Positions 23,572 through 31,886 of a DNA stretch of 64,000 nt are shown in pieces; position 1 is the stretch's first letter; each line of letters begins with the position of its first letter. Made by a program: the position numbers and the translations under genes. Below the pieces are notes generated by a model. That model was given only the letters and a program-made list of their open reading frames with translations, did no database searches and was not told the DNA's origin. The stretch comes from Bog-793 sp963761425 (GTDB taxonomy: Bacteria; Actinomycetota; Acidimicrobiia; Acidimicrobiales; Bog-793), in contig CAVXGQ010000002.1 in NCBI GenBank assembly GCA_963761425.1, positions 124,001-188,000 of the forward strand, in the 5' to 3' direction.

Positions 23572-24294
23572 GTGTCCGGCCCAGTGCTCCCGCGTGGCGA
23601 GTTCCGGATCAACCCGTCCATCCTGGCGGCCGACTTCGGCCGGCTCGCCGAGGCGGTCGGCCAGGTCGCGGCGGCGACCGACTGGCTGCACGTCGACGTG
23701 ATGGACGGCCACTTCGTCCCCAACCTCACCATCGGGCCCCCGGTCGTCGCCTCCCTGCGGCGCCACAGCACGGCCTTGTTCGACTGCCATCTGATGGTGG
23801 AGAACCCCGGCGACCTGTTGGAGGGCTTCGCCCAGGCGGGCGCCGACCTGGTGACCTTCCATGTCGAGGTCGGCCACACCGCCGAGCTGGCCCGGGCCAT
23901 CCGCGAGCGGGGCCTGCGGGTCGGGCTGGCCCTCAACCCGGACACCCCCCTCGAAGCCGCGGCGCCGTATCTCGGGATGGTCGACCTCTTGCTCGTGATG
24001 ACGGTGTTTCCGGGATTCGGGGCTCAGCCGTTCATCGTCGACACGGTGCCGAAGATCGAACAGGCACACGCCGAGATCGAGGCCCACGCGTTCCCGGTCT
24101 CGATCGAGGTCGACGGGGGGATCGACCTTTCCACCGCGGCGACGACCGCCGCCGCCGGGGCGCGGATTTTCGTCGCCGGAACCGCCATCTTTGGCAGCCC
24201 ACGGCCAGCCGCCGCCGTCGAGGCCCTGCGCGAGGCGGTCGCGGCGGTCCTCGCCGGTGCCGAGCCGAGCCCGAGAGATCCGGGAGGTGGCTGA
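23572..24294 (+). CDS. rpe: Ribulose-phosphate 3-epimerase
   Basis: 240 residues, TIM barrel with all family motifs: INPSILAADFGRL, the metal site LHVDVMDGHFVPNLT, FDCHLMVENP, GLALNPDTP, the catalytic segment LVMTVFPGFGAQ and VDGGI. It interconverts ribulose-5-P and xylulose-5-P in the pentose phosphate pathway and Calvin cycle. GTG 23572 follows a GGAGG-containing stretch. The stop overlaps the hisG start (TGATG), so the two are coupled. The Gly-rich tail is unremarkable. Confidence 0.94.
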   Translation: MSGPVLPRGEFRINPSILAADFGRLAEAVGQVAAATDWLHVDVMDGHFVPNLTIGPPVVASLRRHSTALFDCHLMVENPGDLLEGFAQAGADLVTFHVEVGHTAELARAIRERGLRVGLALNPDTPLEAAAPYLGMVDLLLVMTVFPGFGAQPFIVDTVPKIEQAHAEIEAHAFPVSIEVDGGIDLSTAATTAAAGARIFVAGTAIFGSPRPAAAVEALREAVAAVLAGAEPSPRDPGGG

Positions 24295-25169
24295 TGCTTC
24301 GCCTGGTGGTGCCCAAGGGGAGCCTCGAACGCCAGACCTTCGAACTCTTCGCCGCGGCGGACCTCACCGTCCACCGCAGCTCGGAGGTCGACTACCGGGG
24401 GACGATCGACGATCCCCGCATCGACGAGGTGCGCATCCTGCGTCCCCAGGAGATCCCCGTCTACGTGGCCGATGGCCTGTTCGATCTGGGCATCACCGGT
24501 CGGGACTGGATCGAAGAGACCGGGGCCCAGGTCGTCATCCTGGGCGAGCTCGCCTACTCCAAGGTGACCGAGAAACCGGTGCAGATCGTCCTCGCCGTGC
24601 ACGGGTCATCGGGCATCGGCCGCGTCGAGGACCTGCCGGCGGGCACCCGGGTCTCGACGGAGTACCCGCGGCTCACCGGGCGGTTCTTCGCGGCCCACGG
24701 GGTCGCCGCCGACATCCGCCTCTCCTACGGCGCGACCGAGGCGAAGGTGCCCGAGATCGCCGACGCCGTCGTCGAGATCACCGAGACGGGTCGGGCCCTC
24801 GAGGCCGCCGGCCTGAAGGTCCTCGAAGTCGTGCTGGAGAGCTACCCGGCCCTCATCGCCAATCCGGCGGCCGCCGCGGACCCCACCAAGGCCCACGCCA
24901 TGGGCCAAATCCTGACGCTGCTCCAGGGGGCGCTCGACGCCCGCAGCCAGGTGCTCGTGAAGCTCAACGTCTCCGAGGCCGATTTGGAGTCGGTGATCGC
25001 GGTGCTGCCGGCCCTGAAATCGCCGACCGTGGCCAAATTGTTCGGAGAGGGTGGCTACGCCATCGAGACGGTGGTGCCGAAATCCACCATCAACGTGCTC
25101 ATCCCGGAACTGAAGGACCGGGGCGCCTCCGACATCCTCGAGTTGCCGCTCGCGAAGATCGTCCATTGA
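24294..25169 (+). CDS. hisG: ATP phosphoribosyltransferase (long form)
   Basis: 291 residues: periplasmic-binding-like catalytic domain (LRLVVPKGSLERQTFELF, VADGLFDLGITGRDWIEE, ATEAKVPEIADAVVEITETG) plus the C-terminal ACT-like regulatory domain of the long form (LKSPTVAKLF, VVPKSTINVLIPELK). First enzyme of histidine synthesis, feedback inhibited by histidine through that domain, and independent of HisZ. No other his genes are nearby. Its stop overlaps the TTG of the next gene. Confidence 0.94.
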   Translation: MLRLVVPKGSLERQTFELFAAADLTVHRSSEVDYRGTIDDPRIDEVRILRPQEIPVYVADGLFDLGITGRDWIEETGAQVVILGELAYSKVTEKPVQIVLAVHGSSGIGRVEDLPAGTRVSTEYPRLTGRFFAAHGVAADIRLSYGATEAKVPEIADAVVEITETGRALEAAGLKVLEVVLESYPALIANPAAAADPTKAHAMGQILTLLQGALDARSQVLVKLNVSEADLESVIAVLPALKSPTVAKLFGEGGYAIETVVPKSTINVLIPELKDRGASDILELPLAKIVH

Positions 25170-25432
25170 GCCCCACCGACGCCGGTGCCGGGCCGGTCGC
25201 CGCCGACCCCTGGGGATCGCTCGTTGCGGCCCACGAGGGCCAGGTCGCGGCGTTCGACGGCGACTCGGGTCTCGGCGTCGTGGTCGACACCGAAGGGCGT
25301 GGCTACCCGTTCCACTGCACCGCCATCGCCGACGGCACGCGGACCATTCCGGTCGGGGCGAGGGTGCGTTTTTCCGTCGTACCGGGACATGGCGGCCGCC
25401 TGGAGGCGCGGGATCTCTCCGCTAGGAGCTAG
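25166..25432 (+). CDS. Cold-shock-domain-like protein
   Basis: 88 residues from TTG 25166, overlapping the hisG stop (TTGA). Residues 25-85 have an OB/cold-shock pattern: GQVAAFDGDSGLGVVVDTEG, YPFHCTAIADGTRTI, VGARVRFSVVPGHGGRLEA. The aromatic RNP1/RNP2 motifs of classical Csp proteins are poorly kept, so nucleic-acid binding is likely but not certain. The position after hisG suggests a housekeeping accessory. It ends convergently, overlapping the DUF1844 gene by 11 nt. Confidence 0.75.
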   Translation: MSPTDAGAGPVAADPWGSLVAAHEGQVAAFDGDSGLGVVVDTEGRGYPFHCTAIADGTRTIPVGARVRFSVVPGHGGRLEARDLSARS

Positions 25433-25871
25433 GTGCTTGCCCGGCCTCGCCGTCGGTGCTCGGTGGCGTGGAGGCGGCGGACCCCGAGGCCGCGGCCTTG
25501 TCCGACAGCTCGACGAAAGCCAGTCGGATCTGGGCGAGGGCGCCCTGCAGGGTCGGAGCCGACTCACCGAGACGGTTGCCGAGGGCGTCGACCATGGCGC
25601 CCAGCGCGTCGATGGTGAGCTTGGCCTTCTCGAGATCGGGCGGGCTCTGGGTGAGATAGAGGGCGGCGAGCTGGAACAATCCGAAGCAGTGGTTGGCGAC
25701 GACGTCCTCGGCCGGTGCGGCGGCGAGCTCGCGCTCCAGGGCGGCCCGCTCCGCGGCGAGCTCCTCCCCGGACGGGGCTTCGGTCGGCGCCGCGGTGTCG
25801 GGGGCGGCTACCGTCTCGCGGGATGGGTCGGGGATGCCGTGCTCGCCCTCCGGCGTCCACAGACTGGGCAT
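25422..25871 (-). CDS. DUF1844-domain protein
   Basis: 149 residues. The middle (about 50-125) carries the DUF1844 pattern: NHCFGLFQLAALYLTQSPPD, KAKLTIDALGAMVDALGNRL, LRLAFVEL-like end. The flanks are Ala/Glu/Pro-rich and disordered. Function unknown; the family is typically encoded beside infC in actinobacteria, as here. No ribosome site: TAGGCT lies 6 nt before ATG 25871, so the transcript is probably leaderless. Confidence 0.75.
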   Translation of the reverse strand: MPSLWTPEGEHGIPDPSRETVAAPDTAAPTEAPSGEELAAERAALERELAAAPAEDVVANHCFGLFQLAALYLTQSPPDLEKAKLTIDALGAMVDALGNRLGESAPTLQGALAQIRLAFVELSDKAAASGSAASTPPSTDGEAGQAPSS

Positions 25872-25877
25872 GCTGCT

Positions 25878-25883
25878 AGCCTA
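25878..25883 (-). promoter_or_regulatory. -10 box, leaderless DUF1844 gene
   Basis: TAGGCT on the minus strand, 6 nt before the ATG, with no ribosome site in between. Confidence 0.45.
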
Positions 25884-26060
25884 CGAGCAAACAAGCGGGA
25901 AAGCGGGGCTGCACGACGTGCGACTCCCACCCGATCACCGTCGGCGACCTGGTCTCCCGACGAGTGCATCGGGTCGTCGGTGTTCGCGCCGGTCGGCGTC
26001 GTAATCCCCTTCTCCGGGTCCTCGTCGGAGGTCCCGACCCAACGAGAGGAGTGATGCCCG

Positions 26061-26672
26061 ATCTCGACAGTCCCCACCGTCAACGAGCCGCGAATGAACG
26101 AGCGCATTCGAGCCCGCGAAGTTCGCCTCGTCGATCCGGAAGGACAGCAACTCGGCATCAAGCCGTTGCCCGAGGCGCTGTCGATTGCCCGGCAGATGGA
26201 TCTCGATCTCGTTGAGGTGGCGCCGCTCGCCGATCCTCCCGTCTGCCGGATCATGGATTACGGGAAGTTCAAGTTCGATGAGGCGCAGCGGGCCAAGGAA
26301 TCGCGTCGCCGGGCGACGAACGTCGGGATCAAAGAGATGAAGTACCGCCCCAAGATCGGCCAGGGCGACTTCGACACCAAGACCCGTCAGGTGGCGAGGT
26401 TCCTCTCCGAGGGGCACAAGGTGAAGATCACGATCATGTTCCGGGGCCGGGAGGTCTACCACCCGGAGCTCGGCAAGCGAATCCTCGACCGCATCGCCGA
26501 GGTCACCGGTGCCACCGCCAAGGTCGAGTCGGAACCCCGTCTCGACGGGCGGAACATGGTGATGGTGCTGGCGCCGGACAAGCGGGCCCGCCAGTCCCGG
26601 GCGGCACGTTCGGCCGCGGTCCCCGACGAGCCGACGCCGGGCCGCGACGAGCCGGACGCGGCCGAGGGGTAG
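26061..26672 (+). CDS. infC: Translation initiation factor IF-3
   Basis: About 203 residues if started at ATC 26061 (STVPTVNEPRMNERIRAREV), with AGGAG upstream; the first ATG in frame (26094) cuts into the usual N-terminal segment before NERIRAREVRLVDPEG. IF-3 N- and C-domains are complete: LDLVEVAPLADPPVCRIMDY, GKFKFDEAQRAKE, and KVKITIMFRGREVYHPELG. The tail is charged. A rare non-AUG start is well known for infC in E. coli, where IF-3 represses its own translation by rejecting such codons, so ATC would imply the same control here. Followed by rpmI and rplT as usual. Confidence 0.92.
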   Translation: MSTVPTVNEPRMNERIRAREVRLVDPEGQQLGIKPLPEALSIARQMDLDLVEVAPLADPPVCRIMDYGKFKFDEAQRAKESRRRATNVGIKEMKYRPKIGQGDFDTKTRQVARFLSEGHKVKITIMFRGREVYHPELGKRILDRIAEVTGATAKVESEPRLDGRNMVMVLAPDKRARQSRAARSAAVPDEPTPGRDEPDAAEG

Positions 26673-26724
26673 CCCGCATCCACCCGGGGAAGAGCGCCGG
26701 GGCAGACGAAGGACGAGGTTGATC

Positions 26725-26919
26725 ATGCCGAAGATGAAGACGGACCGAGGGGCCGCCGCCCGGTTTAAGGTCACCGGGACCGGCAAGCTGATGCGCCGCA
26801 AGCCCTTCCGTTCGCACCTGCTCGAGAAGAAGTCGTCGGTGCGCACGCGTCGGCTCGGACGCCCCACCGAGGTCGCCCCCGGCGACCGCCGCAACGTCCG
26901 GCGGATCCTGGGGATCTGA
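26725..26919 (+). CDS. rpmI: 50S ribosomal protein L35
   Basis: 64 residues, MPKMKTDRGAAARFKVTGTG start and RRKPFRSHLLEKKSS signature. ATG 26725 follows GAGG at proper distance. Lies between infC and rplT in the universal order. Highly basic. Confidence 0.95.
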   Translation: MPKMKTDRGAAARFKVTGTGKLMRRKPFRSHLLEKKSSVRTRRLGRPTEVAPGDRRNVRRILGI

Positions 26920-26981
26920 ATCGCCGGCCACCGTTTGCGGTGGCCGGTCAGGCGGCTGGGGACCTGAAGGAAAGGAGCATC

Positions 26982-27404
26982 ATGGCGAGGGTCAAGCGCG
27001 CGGTCCATGCCAAGAAGAGCCACCGCGCGGTTCTCGAGCGCGCCGAGGGTTACTACGGGAACAAGTCCCGCTCGTACCGCGCGGCCAACGAGCAGGTCAT
27101 GCACTCGCTGCAGTACGCCTACCGCGACCGGCGGGCGCGCAAGGGCGAGTTCCGACGGCTCTGGATCCAGCGGATCAACGCCGCCGCGCGGGCCGAAGGG
27201 ATGAGCTACAGCCGGCTCATGGCGGGACTGCACCGCGCCGACGTCGAGGTCGACCGCAAGATCCTCGCCGACCTGGCCGTGCGTGACGCCGGCACCTTCG
27301 CCGCCCTGGTCGGCATCGCCCGGCGTTCGCTGGTCGAAGCGACTGGCGCCGGCGGTTCCCCACCGGCCGGGACGGGTGCCGGCCGGTCCGAGGCGGCCTC
27401 CTGA
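26982..27404 (+). CDS. rplT: 50S ribosomal protein L20
   Basis: 140 residues from ATG 26982 behind a strong AAGGAAAGGAG site; the open frame begins 14 codons earlier but without a site. L20 core: ARVKRAVHAKKSHRAVLERA, GYYGNKSRSYRAANEQVMHS, FRRLWIQRINAAAR. About 20 residues longer than usual through a Gly/Ala/Pro tail. Binds 23S rRNA early in assembly and autoregulates the operon in other bacteria. Stop overlaps a CTG that probably starts the next gene. Confidence 0.95.
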   Translation: MARVKRAVHAKKSHRAVLERAEGYYGNKSRSYRAANEQVMHSLQYAYRDRRARKGEFRRLWIQRINAAARAEGMSYSRLMAGLHRADVEVDRKILADLAVRDAGTFAALVGIARRSLVEATGAGGSPPAGTGAGRSEAAS

Positions 27405-28231
27405 GCGACCAGGTCCTCGGTCTGCGCCACGCGCGGGTGCAGCGGCTCCGCCGCCTCGTCCGTCAGCGCAGCACGCGACGGCGTGATCACGCCTTCGTCG
27501 CCGAGGGACCGAAGCTGCTCGCCGCGGCGCTCGACGCCGGCGTGCCGATCGAGGCGATCTACTACGCCTCGGAGGCGCTGGCCTCACCCGGCACCGCCGA
27601 GTTCCTCCGCCGGGCGCGGGGATCCGGCGTCCGGGCCTTCGGACTGGCTCCCGGGGTCCTCGAGCGGGTCGCCGACGCCACCACGCCCCAGCCTCTCGTC
27701 GGGGTGGTCGGCGCCATCGACGTCGACCTCGCCAAGGTGGCTGCGGCGCCACTGCTTTTCGTCCTGGTCGACGTGCGGGACCCCGGCAACCTCGGCGCCA
27801 TCCTCCGGGTGGCCGGGGGGTCCGGTGCCGGGGGGGTGGTGTGCTGCGAGGGCTGCGCCGACGTCTACAACCCGAAGACCGTGCGCGCCTCGGCCGGATC
27901 GCTGTTCTCGGTGCCGGTCGTGGTCGACATCCCGCCCGAAGTGGCACTCGCCGAGCTCGGAGCGGCGGGCTATCGGCGCGCCGGCACCGCCGCCCGTGGC
28001 GGCGTCGACTACGCGACGGCTGAACTCGGGCCCAAGGTGGCGCTCGTTCTTGGTAACGAGGCCCAGGGACTGGGCGACGAGCTCACCCGGGCACTCGACA
28101 CGGTGGTTTCGATCCCCATGTCCGGGGGGACCGAGTCGCTCAACGTGGCGACGGCGGCCGCGGTGCTCGGCTTCGAGCTGGCCCATCGTCTTCGGCTCCA
28201 CCTGGGCGAGTCCTACGATGAGCCGACATGA
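27401..28231 (+). CDS. TrmH/SpoU-family rRNA 2'-O-methyltransferase
   Basis: About 276 residues from CTG 27401, overlapping the rplT stop (CTGA); GTG 27437 would remove the N-terminal LGLRHARV helix common to this family. N-terminal substrate-binding domain (HAFVAEGPKLLAAALDAGVP), then the SPOUT knot: motif 1 VRDPGNLGAILRVAGGSGA, motif 2 LVLGNEAQGLGDEL, motif 3 SIPMSGGTESLNVATAAAVL. Probably methylates 23S rRNA; the exact site cannot be told. Sits between rplT and pheS as in many actinobacteria. Confidence 0.87.
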   Translation: MSDQVLGLRHARVQRLRRLVRQRSTRRRDHAFVAEGPKLLAAALDAGVPIEAIYYASEALASPGTAEFLRRARGSGVRAFGLAPGVLERVADATTPQPLVGVVGAIDVDLAKVAAAPLLFVLVDVRDPGNLGAILRVAGGSGAGGVVCCEGCADVYNPKTVRASAGSLFSVPVVVDIPPEVALAELGAAGYRRAGTAARGGVDYATAELGPKVALVLGNEAQGLGDELTRALDTVVSIPMSGGTESLNVATAAAVLGFELAHRLRLHLGESYDEPT

Positions 28232-29310
28232 ACCGCCGAAGAACCGTGGCGGACGACGCCGTCCCGACCTCCGTGCCCCGGGCCGCCGACCTCGCCGCGC
28301 TGGTTCGCGAGGCCGAAGATCGGATCGCCGGCTCGGAGGATCTCGAGGCGCTCGTCGCGATCGAGTCCGAGCTGCTGGGCCGGCGCTCCCGGTTCATCGC
28401 CTGGAAACGGACCCTCGGCGGGTTGGAGGAGGCCGAGCGTCGGAAGCTCGGTGAGGCCTGGAACGAGACGCGGGCGCGTCTGGCGTCACTCATCGAGGCT
28501 CGACGGGCGGCCCTGGGAGAAGTCGCGCGGGTCGAGGCTCTGGCCGCCGACCGGCTCGATCTCACCGAGGTGCTCCCCGTCCCGGGGCCGGGGCACCGCC
28601 ATCTCGTCACCCAGATCCGCGAGGAGCTGGAGGACGTGTTTCTCGGCATGGGCTACGAGATCGCCGAGGGCCCCGAGGTGGAGACGGACTGGTACAACTT
28701 CACGGCGCTCAACATGCCGCCCGACCACCCCGCCCGCAGCGGGCAGGACAGCTTCTACCTCGACCTCGGTGACGGCGAGTCCGTCCTGCTGCGCACCCAC
28801 ACCTCACCGGTGCAGATCCACCTCCTGGAGCGGGGGGAGTTGCCCATCTACGCGGTGATTCCCGGCCTCGTCTACCGTCGCGACACGCCCGACGCCTCGC
28901 ACCTGCCGGTCTTCCACCAGATCGAGGGGTTGGTCGTCGACCGCGGGGTCACCTTCGGCGACCTCGCCGGGACGGTGGGCACCTTCACCCGGGCGATCTT
29001 CGGGGCCGAGGTCTCGGCCCGACTCCGCCCCGGGTACTTCCCGTTCACCGAGCCGTCGGCGGAGTTCGACATCTCCTGTGCCATCTGTGGCGGCGCCGGC
29101 TGTCGGACCTGCGCCGGGGTCGGCTGGATCGAGCTCGGCGGGTGCGGGATGGTCCACCCGGCGGTCCTCGAGTCGTCCGGCGTCGACCCCGAGGTCTGGT
29201 CGGGCTTTGCCTTCGGTTTCGGCATCGACCGGGTGGCGATCATGCGCCACGGGATCGAAGACCTGCGGAGCCTGGTCGAAAACGACGTGCGGTTCCTCAC
29301 CGGGTTCTGA
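28228..29310 (+). CDS. pheS: Phenylalanyl-tRNA synthetase alpha chain
   Basis: 360 residues. N-terminal coiled coil (to about 95), then the class II catalytic core: motif 1 region GYEIAEGPEVETDWYNF, motif 2 RTHTSPVQIH with VYRRDTPDASHLPVFHQIEG, motif 3 FGFGIDRVAIMRHGI. A Cys-rich loop (SCAICGGAGCRTCAGVGW) of the Gram-positive type is present and may bind zinc. ATG 28228 overlaps the previous stop. Forms the alpha2-beta2 enzyme with PheT, 51 nt downstream. Confidence 0.95.
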   Translation: MNRRRTVADDAVPTSVPRAADLAALVREAEDRIAGSEDLEALVAIESELLGRRSRFIAWKRTLGGLEEAERRKLGEAWNETRARLASLIEARRAALGEVARVEALAADRLDLTEVLPVPGPGHRHLVTQIREELEDVFLGMGYEIAEGPEVETDWYNFTALNMPPDHPARSGQDSFYLDLGDGESVLLRTHTSPVQIHLLERGELPIYAVIPGLVYRRDTPDASHLPVFHQIEGLVVDRGVTFGDLAGTVGTFTRAIFGAEVSARLRPGYFPFTEPSAEFDISCAICGGAGCRTCAGVGWIELGGCGMVHPAVLESSGVDPEVWSGFAFGFGIDRVAIMRHGIEDLRSLVENDVRFLTGF

Positions 29311-29361
29311 GTGCGGGCCGGGGATGGGAGCTTTCTGGTGGGGAGTCGGTAAAGGAGCAGG

Positions 29362-31881
29362 GTGCGAGTTCCGCTTTCCTGGCTGAGCGAGTTCACCCCC
29401 CTCGGGGTCGACGCCCGAGACGCCGACGCGGTCGCCGCGCTCGGCGCCGAGCTCGACTCGCTCGGACTGGTCGTCGAGCAGCTCGATCAGGTGTTCGGCG
29501 AACTCCACGGGGTGGTCGTCGTTCGGGTGGTCGAGATCCGGCCGATTCCCGGCGCGGACCGCATCCGGATGGTCACGGTCGACGCCGGCGGGGCCGGGCC
29601 GGTCGAGGTGGTCTGCGGGGCCTGGAACTTCTCCTTGGGCGACGTGGTCCCGCTCGCCGTGGTCGGGGCGCGGCTCGCCGGCGGCCTGGAGATCACGCGC
29701 CGCCAGCTGCGGGGGGTGACGTCGAACGGGATGCTGTGCTCGGCCCGCGAGCTCGGGCTCGGGGCCGACGCTTCGGGGCTGTTCATCCTGGCCTCGACCG
29801 GGGCGGCCGAGGCCGCGCTCCCGGCGGGCCTCGAGCTCGGCACCCCGCTCGTCGACTACCTTGACCTCACCGCCGACGTCGTCTTCCAGCTCGAGGTGGA
29901 ACCGAACCGGCCGGACTGCCTCTGTGTCTGCGGTGTGGCCCGGGACCTCGCCGCCCGCCGGCACCTCCCGTTCGAGATCCCCATCCCGGCGGTCGCCGAG
30001 ACGGGGCCGCCGGTCGCCGAGCTGGCGAGCGTCGTCGTCGAGGCGCCCGAAGCCTGCCGACGGTTCGCGGCCCGCGTGGTGACCGGGATCGGAAACGTCG
30101 CCTCGCCACCCGTCATCCAGCGACGCCTGATCCTGTGCGGCATGCGGCCCATCCACTCGGTGGTCGACGCCTCCAACTACACCATGCTCGAGCTCGGCCA
30201 GCCGACCCACCCCTACGATCTCGACCGCCTCCCCGGCCGGGGGCTGCGCGTCCGCTTCGCCCATCCCGGTGAGCGGCTCACCACGCTCGACGGCGAGGCG
30301 CGCACCTTCGGTCTCGAACGCCACCACTCCGGTGAGGAGCGAGAGGTCGAGGACCTGATGATCTGCGACGCCCAGGACCGGCCGGTCGGCATCGCCGGGG
30401 TCATGGGAGGCGAGTCGAGCGAGATCGGCCCCACGACGACCTCGGTCCTCATCGAGGCGGCCGACTTCGCGGCGATGGCCGTCGGGCGGACCGCTCGGCG
30501 CCAGCAGCTGCGCACCGAGGCGTCGACGCGGTTCTGGCGCGGGATCGACCCGGAGGGGCCGGGGCGGGCCGCTAACCGCGTCGCCGAGCTCATCGTGGCC
30601 GCGGCCCAGGCCGCCGGGGAGGTCCCGCCGGTGGTCGCCCGGGGCGTGATCGACGTCTACCCGGCGCCCCGGCCGCCCCGCTCGATCCGGGTCCGGCCCG
30701 CCAGGTTGAACGCCCTGTTGGGCACCAACCTCGACACCGCGGCAATCCTGTCCTACCTCGCACCGATCGGCTTCCGGGCCACCCGGGACGGCGACGAACT
30801 GGCGGTCGAGGTCCCGTCGTTCCGACCCGACGCCGAGCGTGAGGTCGACGTCATCGAGGAGGTCGCCCGGCACCACGGCTTCGCCAACATCACCCCGACC
30901 GATCGCCGCTCGCCGGGCGTGGGGCTCCTGTCGGCGTACCAGGCTGATCGCCGGCGGCTGGAGGGCCTCGTCGCCGGGGCGGGTGCCAACGAGGCCTGGA
31001 CGAGCTCGATCGTCAACCCCGAGGTCGCGCGGCGGGTCGGTGAGGTCACCGGCGCGGTGGCGCTGACCAACCCCGTCGTGCGGGAGGAGTCGGCCCTGCG
31101 GACCCACCTGCTGCCGGGTCTTCTCGGTGCTTTGCGCCAGAACGCCTCCACCCGCAATGCCGCGGTGCGGCTCTTCGAGATCGGGCGGGTGTTCGCCCAC
31201 CCGGGGGGCGACGCCGAGTTGCCGGTCGAGCGCGAGCAGCTCGGCGTGGTGCTCGCCCGGGACGGAGACGGGGCGGCCGAGGCGGTCCATCTGTGGCGTC
31301 GCCTCGTCGAGGGCCTCGGAATCGATCCCGCCGCGGTGGAGATGGTGCAGGACGAACTGGGCTCGCACCGGGTTCTCGACGACCCCCTGGCGCTGGCCTG
31401 CCATCCCACCCGCACCGCCGCAGCGCGTGGGACCGACCGGTCCGGCACCTCGGTGACCGTGGGGTTCGTCGGCGAGGTCGACCCGATGGTGCTCGACGCC
31501 TTCGGCTTGTCCGGCCGCCGGGTCGGCTGGCTCGTCGCCGACGTGGAACGTCTCTTCGAGCTGTCCCGCCGGAAGGGCCAGGCTTCGCCGTTCAGCCGGT
31601 TCCCCTCCAGCGACATCGACCTGTCGTTTGTGCTTTCCGAGTCGATCCCGGCGGCGCGTCTCGAATCGGTGCTGCGGGCCGCGGCGGGCAAGTACTGCGA
31701 GTACGTCCGCCTCGTCGACGTGTTCCGCGGCCCAGGACTCGGGTCCGGGTTGCGGAGCCTTTCCTATCGCGTCCGCTTCGTGGCGCCGGACCGCACGCTC
31801 ACCGATGCTGACGTCGCCTCAGCGTGCGCCCGGTGCATCGAGGCGGCCGCGGCCGAACTCGGAGCGGGGTTGCGCGGCTGA
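29362..31881 (+). CDS. pheT: Phenylalanyl-tRNA synthetase beta chain
   Basis: 839 residues. GTG 29362 behind AAAGGAG. Domains in order: N-terminal MRVPLSWLSEF, OB-fold tRNA-binding domain (VVVRVVEIRPIPGADRIRM), B3/B4 editing domain (RRLILCGMRPIHSVVDASNY, MGGESSEIGPTTT), B5, catalytic-like domain, and the C-terminal anticodon-binding FDX-ACB domain (FSRFPSSDIDLSFVL ... SLSYRVRF). All regions are complete. Confidence 0.95.
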   Translation: MRVPLSWLSEFTPLGVDARDADAVAALGAELDSLGLVVEQLDQVFGELHGVVVVRVVEIRPIPGADRIRMVTVDAGGAGPVEVVCGAWNFSLGDVVPLAVVGARLAGGLEITRRQLRGVTSNGMLCSARELGLGADASGLFILASTGAAEAALPAGLELGTPLVDYLDLTADVVFQLEVEPNRPDCLCVCGVARDLAARRHLPFEIPIPAVAETGPPVAELASVVVEAPEACRRFAARVVTGIGNVASPPVIQRRLILCGMRPIHSVVDASNYTMLELGQPTHPYDLDRLPGRGLRVRFAHPGERLTTLDGEARTFGLERHHSGEEREVEDLMICDAQDRPVGIAGVMGGESSEIGPTTTSVLIEAADFAAMAVGRTARRQQLRTEASTRFWRGIDPEGPGRAANRVAELIVAAAQAAGEVPPVVARGVIDVYPAPRPPRSIRVRPARLNALLGTNLDTAAILSYLAPIGFRATRDGDELAVEVPSFRPDAEREVDVIEEVARHHGFANITPTDRRSPGVGLLSAYQADRRRLEGLVAGAGANEAWTSSIVNPEVARRVGEVTGAVALTNPVVREESALRTHLLPGLLGALRQNASTRNAAVRLFEIGRVFAHPGGDAELPVEREQLGVVLARDGDGAAEAVHLWRRLVEGLGIDPAAVEMVQDELGSHRVLDDPLALACHPTRTAAARGTDRSGTSVTVGFVGEVDPMVLDAFGLSGRRVGWLVADVERLFELSRRKGQASPFSRFPSSDIDLSFVLSESIPAARLESVLRAAAGKYCEYVRLVDVFRGPGLGSGLRSLSYRVRFVAPDRTLTDADVASACARCIEAAAAELGAGLRG

Positions 31882-31886
31882 GTGAC

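Noticed and set aside
28804..31404. 866-codon open frame on the minus strand
   Set aside because: It lies opposite pheS and pheT and reads as a shadow: low-complexity Asp/Arg/Gly/His composition and no domain, while the plus strand has complete synthetase motifs.
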